Shown piece after piece: positions 1 through 5,618 of a stretch of 7,876 bases of DNA. Every line of letters begins with the position of its first letter. Position 1 is the stretch's first letter. Location of the stretch: assembly GCA_041685935.1 (NCBI GenBank), contig JAWLES010000113.1, positions 1-7,876 on the forward strand. The letters are read 5' to 3'. A program made the position numbers and the translations under genes. Under the pieces are notes generated by a model, which saw only the letters and a list, made by a program, of their open reading frames with translations, was not told the origin of the DNA and did not search any database. The DNA comes from JAIPEK01 sp041685935 (GTDB lineage: Bacteria > Desulfobacterota > Desulfobacteria > Desulfobacterales > Desulfobacteraceae).

Positions 1-288
1 AACAATAGTCTGAAGCGCTATTGAAACGGAAAATTTCATCAGCGGACTGTCAAGACGGGAGGTGATCTCTTCGGATGTCTGATGAATCTGGTCCAGTATC
101 TCTATATAGATGGACAGAAGAATCTCTTCCTTGTTCCTGAAAAAGTTGTAAAGACTGCCGGTTGAAATCTGCGCCTCTTTCAGGATATCCCGAACAGAAG
201 TGCTCTCATATCCGTTTTCGATAAAGAGACTTCTGGAAATGTCGGTGATCTTTTTAATTTTTTCCGAACTGTTTTTGTTCCGCGCCAT
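1..288 (-). CDS. TetR/AcrR-family transcriptional regulator, N-terminal part (cut by window edge)
   Basis: The 96 visible codons read from ATG at 288 down to the left edge with no stop, so the C-terminal ligand-binding domain is outside the window. The protein begins MARNKNSSEKIKKITDISRS and has the classic TetR DNA-binding layout. Helix 1 contains LFIENGYESTSVRDIL (about residues 21-36), followed by the helix-turn-helix with the hallmark STGSLYNFFRNKEEIL (about 42-57). Family knowledge: these are dimeric, ligand-released repressors that bind short palindromes, often at their own promoter. An AAGG-type ribosome site lies 7 bases upstream of the ATG. The gene reads in the same direction as lpd, but a 201-bp gap with its own candidate promoter and three palindromes separates them, so it is probably a separate unit that represses itself. 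The ligand and any further targets cannot be told from this part. The family call is secure; the role is not. Confidence 0.9.
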   Translation of the reverse strand, partial: MARNKNSSEKIKKITDISRSLFIENGYESTSVRDILKEAQISTGSLYNFFRNKEEILLSIYIEILDQIHQTSEEITSRLDSPLMKFSVSIALQTIV

Positions 289-318
289 CAAAAGCCCTTA
301 GTTGAGATGATTTCAGCC

Positions 319-340
319 TTTTTGGAACATGTTCCAAAAA
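319..340. promoter_or_regulatory. Candidate TetR operator O1 (perfect 22-bp palindrome)
   Basis: All 11 base pairs of this palindrome are symmetric; its core is TTGGAACATGTTCCAA with T and A runs outside. It lies 31 bp upstream of the tetR ATG, inside the predicted 5' leader. Two related palindromes follow at 365-382 and 410-423. Palindromes of this size are typical TetR-dimer sites. Assignment to this TetR protein is inferred from position. Confidence 0.65.
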
Positions 341-364
341 AGACCCGGAAAGGGTTCTGGTTGA

Positions 365-382
365 ATTGGAACACGTTCTAAT
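365..382. promoter_or_regulatory. Candidate TetR operator O2 (imperfect palindrome)
   Basis: The core TTGGAACACGTTCTAA matches O1 except for two bases on its right half. Its centre is 44 bp from the centre of O1. It overlaps the edge of the candidate tetR -10 box and covers the predicted transcription start, so a bound repressor would block initiation. Confidence 0.6.
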
Positions 383-407
383 AATATCCTGGACGCCATT
401 AATCCAA
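381..407 (-). promoter_or_regulatory. Candidate tetR promoter
   Basis: Read on the minus strand, TTGGAT (402-407) is followed after 15 bp by TATTAT (381-386), which is 5 of 6 to the sigma-70 -10 consensus. The spacer is short and the -35 match modest. Support comes mainly from position: the boxes sit exactly between operators O2 and O3. This would give a leader of roughly 85 nt before the tetR ATG. Confidence 0.35.
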
Positions 408-409
408 CT

Positions 410-423
410 TAGAACATGTTCCA
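410..423. promoter_or_regulatory. Candidate TetR operator O3 (imperfect palindrome)
   Basis: TAGAACATGTTCCA shares the GAACATGTTC core with O1. Its centre is 43 bp from O2, nearly the same step as O1 to O2 and close to four helical turns. It lies just upstream of the candidate -35 box of tetR. Confidence 0.6.
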
Positions 424-489
424 GTTCTTTGCAACCTTTAATATGAAGGCACTTTCTGAAATACCCCGGACAGCCGGCCTCCCTACCTC

Positions 490-1923
490 CTATCCGTGCA
501 GAGGCGTGCCTGTTGCCTTGAGTGCAGCCTCAAGAAGAATTTCAGCCAGGGTGGGATGTGCATGTATTGTATGGGCAATATCATATGCGGTAAGCCCCTT
601 GTTCACTGCAAGGGTTCCTTCGGCAATCAGATCGGTTGCGTGAGGGCCTGTAATGTGAACTCCGAGTATTTTTTTTGTATCCGCTTCAGTGACAAGCGAA
701 GCCTCCCCTGTGATCTCTCCTATGGCCTGCGCCTTGCCGAGGCTTCTGAAGTTCACGCTGTGGCGTTCCGCCTTGATCCCCTTTTCTCTGGCCGAAGATT
801 CGGTGAGCCCTACATTTCCGATTTCAGGCATGGTAAAAATAGCGCCCGGAACAGCGTCGTACTTCATTTCTTCATTGCCGCCCATTGCATTGTCCGCAGC
901 AACGAGCCCTTCATGGGAAGCAACATGTGCCAGCATGATTTTTTCAGGCCCCAGGATGTCTCCTATTGCATACACGCTCTCAACCGAAGTCTCCATTTTT
1001 GAGTTTGCGTCGATCCATCCTTTTTCGTTTATTTCAAGCCCGATGTTTTCAAGGCCGATCTCCCCTGAAAGAGGGGTCCTGCCGATGCAGACAGCCATTT
1101 TTTCGGTTTCAATGGTGTCAGGGCCTTTTATTTTGTCCGGGGCCTTGCCTGACAACGGAGAAGGGCCGAGGTTCAGGATCAATCCATTATCCCCCTTATG
1201 TGTGCTTTGGACCACCTTGTCCAGGATTAACCTGATTTTCCGCTTTTTCATCTCACGCTGGAGGATTCTGGAGCAGGATTCGTCCACCGAGGGAAGCGGC
1301 AGCACCCTGGACATGGCCTCGACAACAGTTACCTTTGACCCCATTGATGAAAGGATAAAGGCGAACTCGCATCCGATCACTCCGCCGCCCACAATCGTGA
1401 TGGATTCGGGTACGGATTCCATGGAGAGAAGGTCGTCACTGGACAGGATTTTTTCATGATCAAACGGAAACGCTTCCATGTTCAAAGGCTTGGTACCCAC
1501 TGCAAGGATGAGTCTGTCAAACTCCACCTCTTTAACGCCGCCTTCGTTCAATCTCACTTCCACCCTCCCCTTGTCCTTTATATAACCCCTGCCCCTTTCA
1601 ATGGCAACGCCCCGGTTCATAAGCAAGGATTCTATTCCCTTTCTCTGTGTGGCCAGCACCTCTTCCTTGTGTTTCATCAGTGCTGCCATGTCCAGGTTCA
1701 TGCTGCCTTCAAAACTCAGACCGTAGTTTTTTGCATTTTGGAATTTCAAGAGAAGCTCACTTGAATGTTTCATGATTTTAGAGGGTATGCAGCCCCAGTT
1801 AAGACAGGTCCCTCCAAGATTCTCTTTTTCTATCAGGGTTACCTCGGCTCCGAGAAGCGCAGCCTTTAAGGCAGCCACATAGCCGCCTGGCCCCCCGCCT
1901 ATAACCGTAATTCTTGTAGTCAT
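490..1923 (-). CDS. lpdA: Dihydrolipoyl dehydrogenase (E3 / glycine cleavage L-protein)
   Basis: This 477-residue FAD enzyme reoxidises dihydrolipoamide with NAD+; here it most likely serves GcvH as the L-protein. The N-terminal FAD-binding motif is VIGGGPGGYVAALKAA (about 7-22). The redox-active disulfide is in GGTCLNWGCIPSK (Cys40, Cys45). A second Rossmann motif VGGGVIGCEFA binds NAD. The AIGDI motif precedes the dimerisation domain, which ends with the catalytic dyad in HPTLAE (His456, Glu461). Length is normal for the family. The ATG at 1923 was chosen because MTTRITVIGGG matches typical Lpd starts and AAGGTG (1928-1933) lies just upstream. An in-frame ATG at 2013 would add 30 residues that do not resemble Lpd. 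The gene diverges from the regulator and gcv genes, so it is transcribed apart from them but probably controlled from the same intergenic region. A role with 2-oxoacid dehydrogenases is also possible. Confidence 0.96.
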   Translation of the reverse strand: MTTRITVIGGGPGGYVAALKAALLGAEVTLIEKENLGGTCLNWGCIPSKIMKHSSELLLKFQNAKNYGLSFEGSMNLDMAALMKHKEEVLATQRKGIESLLMNRGVAIERGRGYIKDKGRVEVRLNEGGVKEVEFDRLILAVGTKPLNMEAFPFDHEKILSSDDLLSMESVPESITIVGGGVIGCEFAFILSSMGSKVTVVEAMSRVLPLPSVDESCSRILQREMKKRKIRLILDKVVQSTHKGDNGLILNLGPSPLSGKAPDKIKGPDTIETEKMAVCIGRTPLSGEIGLENIGLEINEKGWIDANSKMETSVESVYAIGDILGPEKIMLAHVASHEGLVAADNAMGGNEEMKYDAVPGAIFTMPEIGNVGLTESSAREKGIKAERHSVNFRSLGKAQAIGEITGEASLVTEADTKKILGVHITGPHATDLIAEGTLAVNKGLTAYDIAHTIHAHPTLAEILLEAALKATGTPLHG

Positions 1924-2011
1924 AACACACCTTTTCTTTAGTTGAGTGTAAACCATCTTGTGTCGGCATTGTTCGTATCGTCCAATTAATTCAGATAAAA
2001 TTTGATTTTTC

Positions 2012-2032
2012 ATAAATTTTTTCCGAATTTAT
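2012..2032. promoter_or_regulatory. AT-rich inverted repeat, candidate AsnC/Lrp operator
   Basis: ATAAATT (2012-2018) and AATTTAT (2026-2032) form a perfect 7-bp inverted repeat around a 7-bp spacer. It abuts the candidate plus-strand -35 box and overlaps the predicted start of the lpd transcript. AsnC/Lrp proteins favour AT-rich dyads of this kind near their own genes. The assignment is inferred. Confidence 0.4.
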
Positions 2033-2059
2033 TTGACATTATCATTGTTTGATTGTAAT
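2033..2059 (+). promoter_or_regulatory. Candidate promoter for the regulator-gcv operon
   Basis: A perfect TTGACA (2033-2038) is followed by TGTAAT (2054-2059), 5 of 6 to the -10 consensus, with a short 15-bp spacer. Transcription would start near 2066, leaving a leader of about 56 nt before the ATG at 2122. That is too short for a glycine riboswitch. Confidence 0.45.
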
Positions 2060-2065
2060 TTTCAA
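2038..2065 (-). promoter_or_regulatory. Candidate lpd promoter
   Basis: On the minus strand, TTGAAA (2060-2065) and GATAAT (2038-2043) are each 5 of 6 to the sigma-70 consensus, with a 16-bp spacer. The site overlaps the candidate plus-strand promoter almost completely. The leader before the lpd ATG would be about 108 nt. Confidence 0.45.
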
Positions 2066-2075
2066 GTATATTGAA
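2061..2075. promoter_or_regulatory. 15-bp dyad TTCAA-N5-TTGAA, candidate AsnC/Lrp site
   Basis: TTCAA (2061-2065) and TTGAA (2071-2075) are inverted around GTATA. The 15-bp size fits Lrp-type sites. It covers the predicted start of the operon transcript and the lpd -35 box. Short AT-rich dyads arise by chance, so support is modest. Confidence 0.3.
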
Positions 2076-2121
2076 TCAATTTTTAGCTTTTCCATAATCA
2101 ATAACAAAACACGGGGTGTAA

Positions 2122-2565
2122 ATGAAAATTGATGAGATTAATATAGAGATCATCAGGGAACTGAAACACGGAAAGCAGTCATTCAAAAAAATTGCTGACA
2201 AGCTTTCCATTACGGAAAACACTGTGAGAACCCGGGTAAACAAGCTTACTGAAAACGGTGTCCTCGACATCTGCGGGCTTATAGACCCCTCTGCCCTGCC
2301 CGGCCACAGGGTCGTGATGATCGGCATTAAACTCAGTGAAATGAATATCGTGGAAAAAGGGGAGGAAATCAGCAGGCTTAGGGGAGTAATCTCCGCAAGT
2401 GTTGTAACCGGCAGATACGATATTATTGCGATTGTGCTTTTCAAGGAGGGTTTCGGCCTTCTGGAATTTTACACTGAGGAAATTTCCAACATAGACGGCA
2501 TTAACTACGTGGAAACGTTTGTTATATATAAATCATATAATCTGAAGGTACCGTATATTCATTAG
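2122..2565 (+). CDS. AsnC/Lrp-family transcriptional regulator
   Basis: At 147 residues this is normal length for the family. The N-terminal winged helix-turn-helix spans about residues 5-50; the segment KKIADKLSITENTVRTRVNK fits the family pattern of IA..L..S..TV..RI..L. The C-terminal RAM (amino-acid-binding) domain follows from about 62, with the conserved VVTGRYD motif (94-100) near the effector-binding loop. Family members form octamers or higher assemblies, bind AT-rich dyads and respond to amino acids. The ATG at 2122 has GGGGTG three bases upstream. It is the first plus-strand gene after the divergent promoter region, and only 46 bp without a visible terminator separate it from gcvT, so it is probably co-transcribed. 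Its natural job would be local control of the glycine cleavage genes and of divergent lpd, plausibly sensing glycine or a related amino acid; that is inference. It is not close enough to E. coli Lrp to use that name. Confidence 0.92.
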   Translation: MKIDEINIEIIRELKHGKQSFKKIADKLSITENTVRTRVNKLTENGVLDICGLIDPSALPGHRVVMIGIKLSEMNIVEKGEEISRLRGVISASVVTGRYDIIAIVLFKEGFGLLEFYTEEISNIDGINYVETFVIYKSYNLKVPYIH

Positions 2566-2611
2566 CTGCGGACCATAAAGCAATAAATCAAATAATTCGG
2601 GGGAAAGAAAA

Positions 2612-3847
2612 ATGGCGCATGAACTGAGAACAACGCCCCTCAATGAGTGGCACAGGGCAGCCGGTGCAAACATGGCCGACTTCGGCGGCTACGACATGCC
2701 GCTGTGGTACGACACTGGTGTTAAAAACGAACACCTTGCAGTGCTCAAATCGGCAGGAATCTTTGATACCAGCCATATGGTCTGCATTACGGTAAAAGGA
2801 AAAGAGGCTTTTGATCTCCTGCAGCTTTGCTTTACAAGGGATATCTCCTCTCTTGCCGACGGCAGGTGCGTTTACGGTGCCTTTCTCAACGAAGAAGGCC
2901 AAAGCCTGGATGATGCAATCGTGTACCGGTTCGGAAAAGACGAGTACATGGTCTGCGTCAACTCCGGCATGGGACCTGCAATCTCATCCCATCTCGGGGT
3001 GCATAAAAAGAATATGGATGCGGATATAAAGGATTTGACCGATCAGGTCGCAAAAATGGATGTCCAGGGAAAAAATTCGGCAAAAATACTGTCAAAGCTG
3101 CTCCAAAACCCGGATGCAGTGTTTGCCAAAATGCCGTACTTTTCTTTTAAAGGCAGGATGGATGAAGATTCTGATACATTTCTGTCGGACGGAACTCCGA
3201 TTCTTCTTTCCAGGTCAGGATACACCGGAGAGTTCGGATTTGAAATTTTTATCTCACCGAATGCAGTTGTCAAGCTGTGGAAGGATATTCTAAAAGCCGG
3301 AGAAGAGCATGATGTAACCGCCTGCGGCCTCGGCTCCAGAGATTCTCTCAGGGCAGGCGCGGTTCTGCCCCTCTCCCACCAGGACATAGGGGAATGGAAA
3401 TTCATCAACCATCCCTGGGATTTTGCTCTCCCGTTTAATGAAAACCGGACCGGATTCACAAAGAACTTCATTGGCAGACAGGCTCTTGAAAAAGGATATG
3501 ACAGGTATATTTATCCATTTGTCGGGGACAGCCTGAAAAAAGTTGCAGCAGGCGAAGATACAGAGGTTCTGGACAGTGATCAGAACAGTATAGGCAGCGT
3601 TCTGACCTGCGCCACCGACATGGGTATCGGGTGGCATGAAAACAGGATTTACAGCGTTGCTTCACCTGATGTTCCTGCAGACTTGAAGATCAAAGGCATC
3701 AGCTGCGGATTCGTCATGGTGGACAGGGAACTGGAATACGGAGAAAGGCTGTCCCTTCAGGAGAAAAAGAGAAAAATCGACGTAACCGTTGTCCGTGACA
3801 TCAGACCTGACCGGACAGCCAGGAAAGCAATAAAGAATTTTATTTAA
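2612..3847 (+). CDS. gcvT: Aminomethyltransferase (glycine cleavage T-protein), divergent form
   Basis: The T-protein takes the aminomethyl group from the lipoyl arm of GcvH, transfers the one-carbon unit to tetrahydrofolate as 5,10-methylene-THF and releases ammonia. The N-terminus TPLNEWHRAAGANMADFGGY matches the family opening. FDTSHM (51-56), the Asp pair in SLDDAIVYR (D100/D101, the conserved folate-site acid), GYTGEFGFEIF (203-213) and GLGSRDSLR (239-247) are all GcvT landmarks. At 411 residues it is some 40 longer than the usual 360-375. After GLGSRDSLR, the usual LEAG.PLYGHEL block is replaced by AGAVLPLSHQDI, followed by an aromatic stretch (EWKFINHPWDFALP). The C-terminal barrel also differs but keeps a GFV...GE.L pattern. 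It may belong to a separate GcvT clade; position beside gcvH and gcvP supports a true T-protein role. The start follows a GGGGGAAAG ribosome site. Confidence 0.92.
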   Translation: MAHELRTTPLNEWHRAAGANMADFGGYDMPLWYDTGVKNEHLAVLKSAGIFDTSHMVCITVKGKEAFDLLQLCFTRDISSLADGRCVYGAFLNEEGQSLDDAIVYRFGKDEYMVCVNSGMGPAISSHLGVHKKNMDADIKDLTDQVAKMDVQGKNSAKILSKLLQNPDAVFAKMPYFSFKGRMDEDSDTFLSDGTPILLSRSGYTGEFGFEIFISPNAVVKLWKDILKAGEEHDVTACGLGSRDSLRAGAVLPLSHQDIGEWKFINHPWDFALPFNENRTGFTKNFIGRQALEKGYDRYIYPFVGDSLKKVAAGEDTEVLDSDQNSIGSVLTCATDMGIGWHENRIYSVASPDVPADLKIKGISCGFVMVDRELEYGERLSLQEKKRKIDVTVVRDIRPDRTARKAIKNFI

Positions 3848-3876
3848 CCTTAATTAAAAGGGAAAAGGGGGTATTT

Positions 3877-4275
3877 ATGAAAGAGATACAGGATCTGAAC
3901 CTGCCTGAGGAATTAAAGTATTCAAAGGACCATGAATGGGCAAAACAGGTGAACGGCAACATAATAATGGGAATAGACGACTACGCCCAGGACCAGCTCG
4001 GTGAGATAGTTTTTGTTGAAATGCCGGAAGTCGGGGACACTCTTTCCCAGGGAGATGAATTCGGCAGCCTTGAATCCGTAAAAGCTGTGTCCGAGATCTA
4101 CGCACCTGTTTCCGGAGAGGTGGTAAAAATCAACGAGGACCTTGAAGAGTCTCCTGAACTGGTCAACGAATCCTGTTACGACAAGGGATGGATCATTGAA
4201 ATAAAACCTGATGATCTTTCCGAACTGGACAACCTCATGGACAAAAAGGCATACTATGAAATGCTGAAAGGATGA
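3877..4275 (+). CDS. gcvH: Glycine cleavage system H-protein (lipoyl carrier)
   Basis: This small carrier (132 residues, normal length) shuttles the aminomethyl group between the P, T and L proteins on a lipoyl-lysine arm. The N-terminus has the family pattern LKYSKDHEWAK (13-23). The central hammerhead fold includes GIDDYAQDQLGEIVFVEMPEVG (split here as residues 32-42 and 43-53). The lipoylation motif is GSLESVKAVSEIYAPVSGEV, with Lys69 as the modified residue. The C-terminal part has the usual NESCYDKGWIIEIK. Start: ATG at 3877, after an AGGGGG ribosome site, 29 bp downstream of gcvT. It ends at 4275, only 5 bp before the preferred gcvPA start. Lys69 is the expected substrate of the LipB-LipA protein encoded at the far end of the operon. 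Confidence 0.97.
   Translation: MKEIQDLNLPEELKYSKDHEWAKQVNGNIIMGIDDYAQDQLGEIVFVEMPEVGDTLSQGDEFGSLESVKAVSEIYAPVSGEVVKINEDLEESPELVNESCYDKGWIIEIKPDDLSELDNLMDKKAYYEMLKG
4269..4272 (+). promoter_or_regulatory. Ribosome binding site deciding the gcvPA start
   Basis: AGGA, within AAAGGA, lies in the last codons of gcvH. It is 8 bases from ATG 4281 but touches ATG 4272, so it favours 4281. Confidence 0.5.
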
Positions 4276-4280
4276 TTCCC

Positions 4281-5618
4281 ATGCGATATCTTCCACATAC
4301 CAAAGAGGACATCGACAGTATGCTTGAAAAAATAGGGAAACCGTCCATTGATTCCCTTTTTGACAGCATACCGGATCAATTGAAAACAAATGAGCCCCTG
4401 GACCTTCCCGACGCTCTGACCGAGTGGGAGCTTGACGAACACATGCTGGGAGTGGAGCAGTCGATAATTGCATCAGGCCAGTGCACCTATTTTATCGGAG
4501 CCGGCAGTTACGATCATTATATCCCCCATGCTGTAAAATATCTGATTTCAAGATCAGAATTTATGACCGCATATACGCCTTACCAGCCTGAAGTCAGCCA
4601 GGGAACGCTCCAGGGCATATATGAATTTCAGACCATGATTGCAGAACTCACCGGCATGGATGTTGCCACCGCCTCCCACTATGATTGCGGCACAGCCCTT
4701 GCCGAGGCACTGCTCATTGCAGTAAGAAAGAAAAAAAAGAAAAAAGTGGCTGTCTCCTCACTGATTCATCCGGCACATAAACAGATAATCAATACGTATC
4801 TTGCCCCGGGCGGATATGAATTGCTTGAAATTCCCTACAACGAAAAAGGCCTGACCGATTTTTCAAAGGTTCCGGATGATGATATTGCTGCAATCGCGGT
4901 CCAGTCTCCCAATTTTTTCGGGAATATTGAACCCATGGAGCTGGCCAAAAAAGCGTGCGACGATAAAAAGGTATTTTTCGTTGCATCATTTACAGAGGCA
5001 ATGTCCCTGGGACTTCTCAAGTCTCCCGGAAGCTACGGTGCCGACCTGGTAGCAGGGGAAGGCCAGAGCCTTGGACTTGCCAAATCTTTCGGCGGGCCGG
5101 GCCTCGGGCTGCTTGCAGGCACAAACAAGCAGATGAGAAACCTGCCTGGAAGGCTTGTGGGAAAAACCACGGATACCAACGGAGACAGAGGGTACGTTCT
5201 GACACTCGCAACCCGGGAGCAGCACATAAGAAGGGAAAAGGCTTCTTCCAACATCTGCTCCAATAACGGCCTTAATGCCCTGACCGCAGCCATGTACCTT
5301 GCCTCGGCAGGGAAAACCGGAATGCGGGAAATTGCCCAGCAGAATCACGACAAGGCGGTTTACCTGAAAGGGAAGCTTTCCGAGGCCGGATTCACCTTTC
5401 CGTTTGATGAAACTCCGTTCTTTAACGAGTTTATAGCCAAGGCCCCTGCGGGTTTTGCCGAAACCAGAAAGCGGCTTATCCGGGACAGGTGTATTTATGC
5501 GGGGCTGGATATAGGAACATATTTTCCCGATTTGAAAGACCATTACCTCTTTTGCGCCACTGAAAAAGTCAAAAAAGAGGATATGGACAACCTTGCATTG
5601 GAGGTGAAATCATTATGA
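4281..5618 (+). CDS. gcvPA: Glycine dehydrogenase (decarboxylating) subunit 1, P-protein alpha
   Basis: GcvPA is the N-terminal half of a split P-protein. With GcvPB it decarboxylates glycine and loads the aminomethyl group on lipoyl-GcvH. It lacks the PLP lysine, which is on GcvPB. The sequence opens MRYLPHTKEDIDSMLEKIG, the typical start. Clear motifs are GAGSYDHYIPH (73-83), TAYTPYQPEVSQGTLQGIYE (96-115) and EFQTMIAELTGMDVA just after. At 445 residues it is full length. Two ATGs are possible: 4272, overlapping the gcvH stop as ATGA, and 4281. I prefer 4281 because homologues begin MRY and AGGA (4269-4272) lies 8 bases upstream; it would be too close to 4272. A run of six lysines (K150-K155) sits on an A-rich stretch. 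The stop overlaps the gcvPB start (ATGA at 5615-5618), which indicates translational coupling of the two subunits. Confidence 0.96.
   Translation: MRYLPHTKEDIDSMLEKIGKPSIDSLFDSIPDQLKTNEPLDLPDALTEWELDEHMLGVEQSIIASGQCTYFIGAGSYDHYIPHAVKYLISRSEFMTAYTPYQPEVSQGTLQGIYEFQTMIAELTGMDVATASHYDCGTALAEALLIAVRKKKKKKVAVSSLIHPAHKQIINTYLAPGGYELLEIPYNEKGLTDFSKVPDDDIAAIAVQSPNFFGNIEPMELAKKACDDKKVFFVASFTEAMSLGLLKSPGSYGADLVAGEGQSLGLAKSFGGPGLGLLAGTNKQMRNLPGRLVGKTTDTNGDRGYVLTLATREQHIRREKASSNICSNNGLNALTAAMYLASAGKTGMREIAQQNHDKAVYLKGKLSEAGFTFPFDETPFFNEFIAKAPAGFAETRKRLIRDRCIYAGLDIGTYFPDLKDHYLFCATEKVKKEDMDNLALEVKSL
5600..5606 (+). promoter_or_regulatory. Strong ribosome binding site of gcvPB
   Basis: GGAGGTG, near-perfect to the 16S rRNA anti-Shine-Dalgarno sequence, lies inside the end of gcvPA, 8 bases before the gcvPB ATG. 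It is the strongest such site seen in the operon and fits equal production of the two P-protein subunits. Confidence 0.8.

Noticed and set aside
319..340. T-run/palindrome/A-run as an intrinsic terminator
   Set aside because: The hairpin GGAA-CATG-TTCC is weak and, in either direction, followed by A rather than T. It lies in the tetR leader, where a repressor site fits better.
319..423. GAAC...GTTC palindromes as LexA (SOS) boxes
   Set aside because: Gram-positive-type LexA boxes have four bases between GAAC and GTTC; here there are two. The TetR gene next to them is a better explanation.
425..489. Terminator after lpd
   Set aside because: Only a 4-bp CCGG stem (CCGGCTGTCCGG) with no T-run is visible, so read-through from lpd into tetR cannot be excluded.
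689..1459. A 256-codon open frame on the plus strand antisense to lpd
   Set aside because: It lies wholly within lpd, shows no recognisable domain, and its composition is what the reverse of a real coding frame gives. Lpd has all its catalytic motifs on the other strand.
1924..2013. A 30-residue N-terminal extension of Lpd from the in-frame ATG at 2013
   Set aside because: The extra residues do not resemble Lpd, the canonical start MTTRITVIGGG has its own AAGGTG ribosome site, and ATG 2013 has none and lies in an AT-rich dyad.
2536..2541. Perfect TATAAT near the end of the regulator gene as an internal gcvT promoter
   Set aside because: No acceptable -35 box lies 15-19 bp upstream and there is no extended -10 TG. 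Such AT-rich hexamers are common by chance in this stretch.
4272..4280. gcvPA starting at ATG 4272 (MIPMRY...)
   Set aside because: It gives the common ATGA overlap and cannot be excluded, but the ribosome site touches it and homologues begin at the MRY methionine, so 4281 is preferred.
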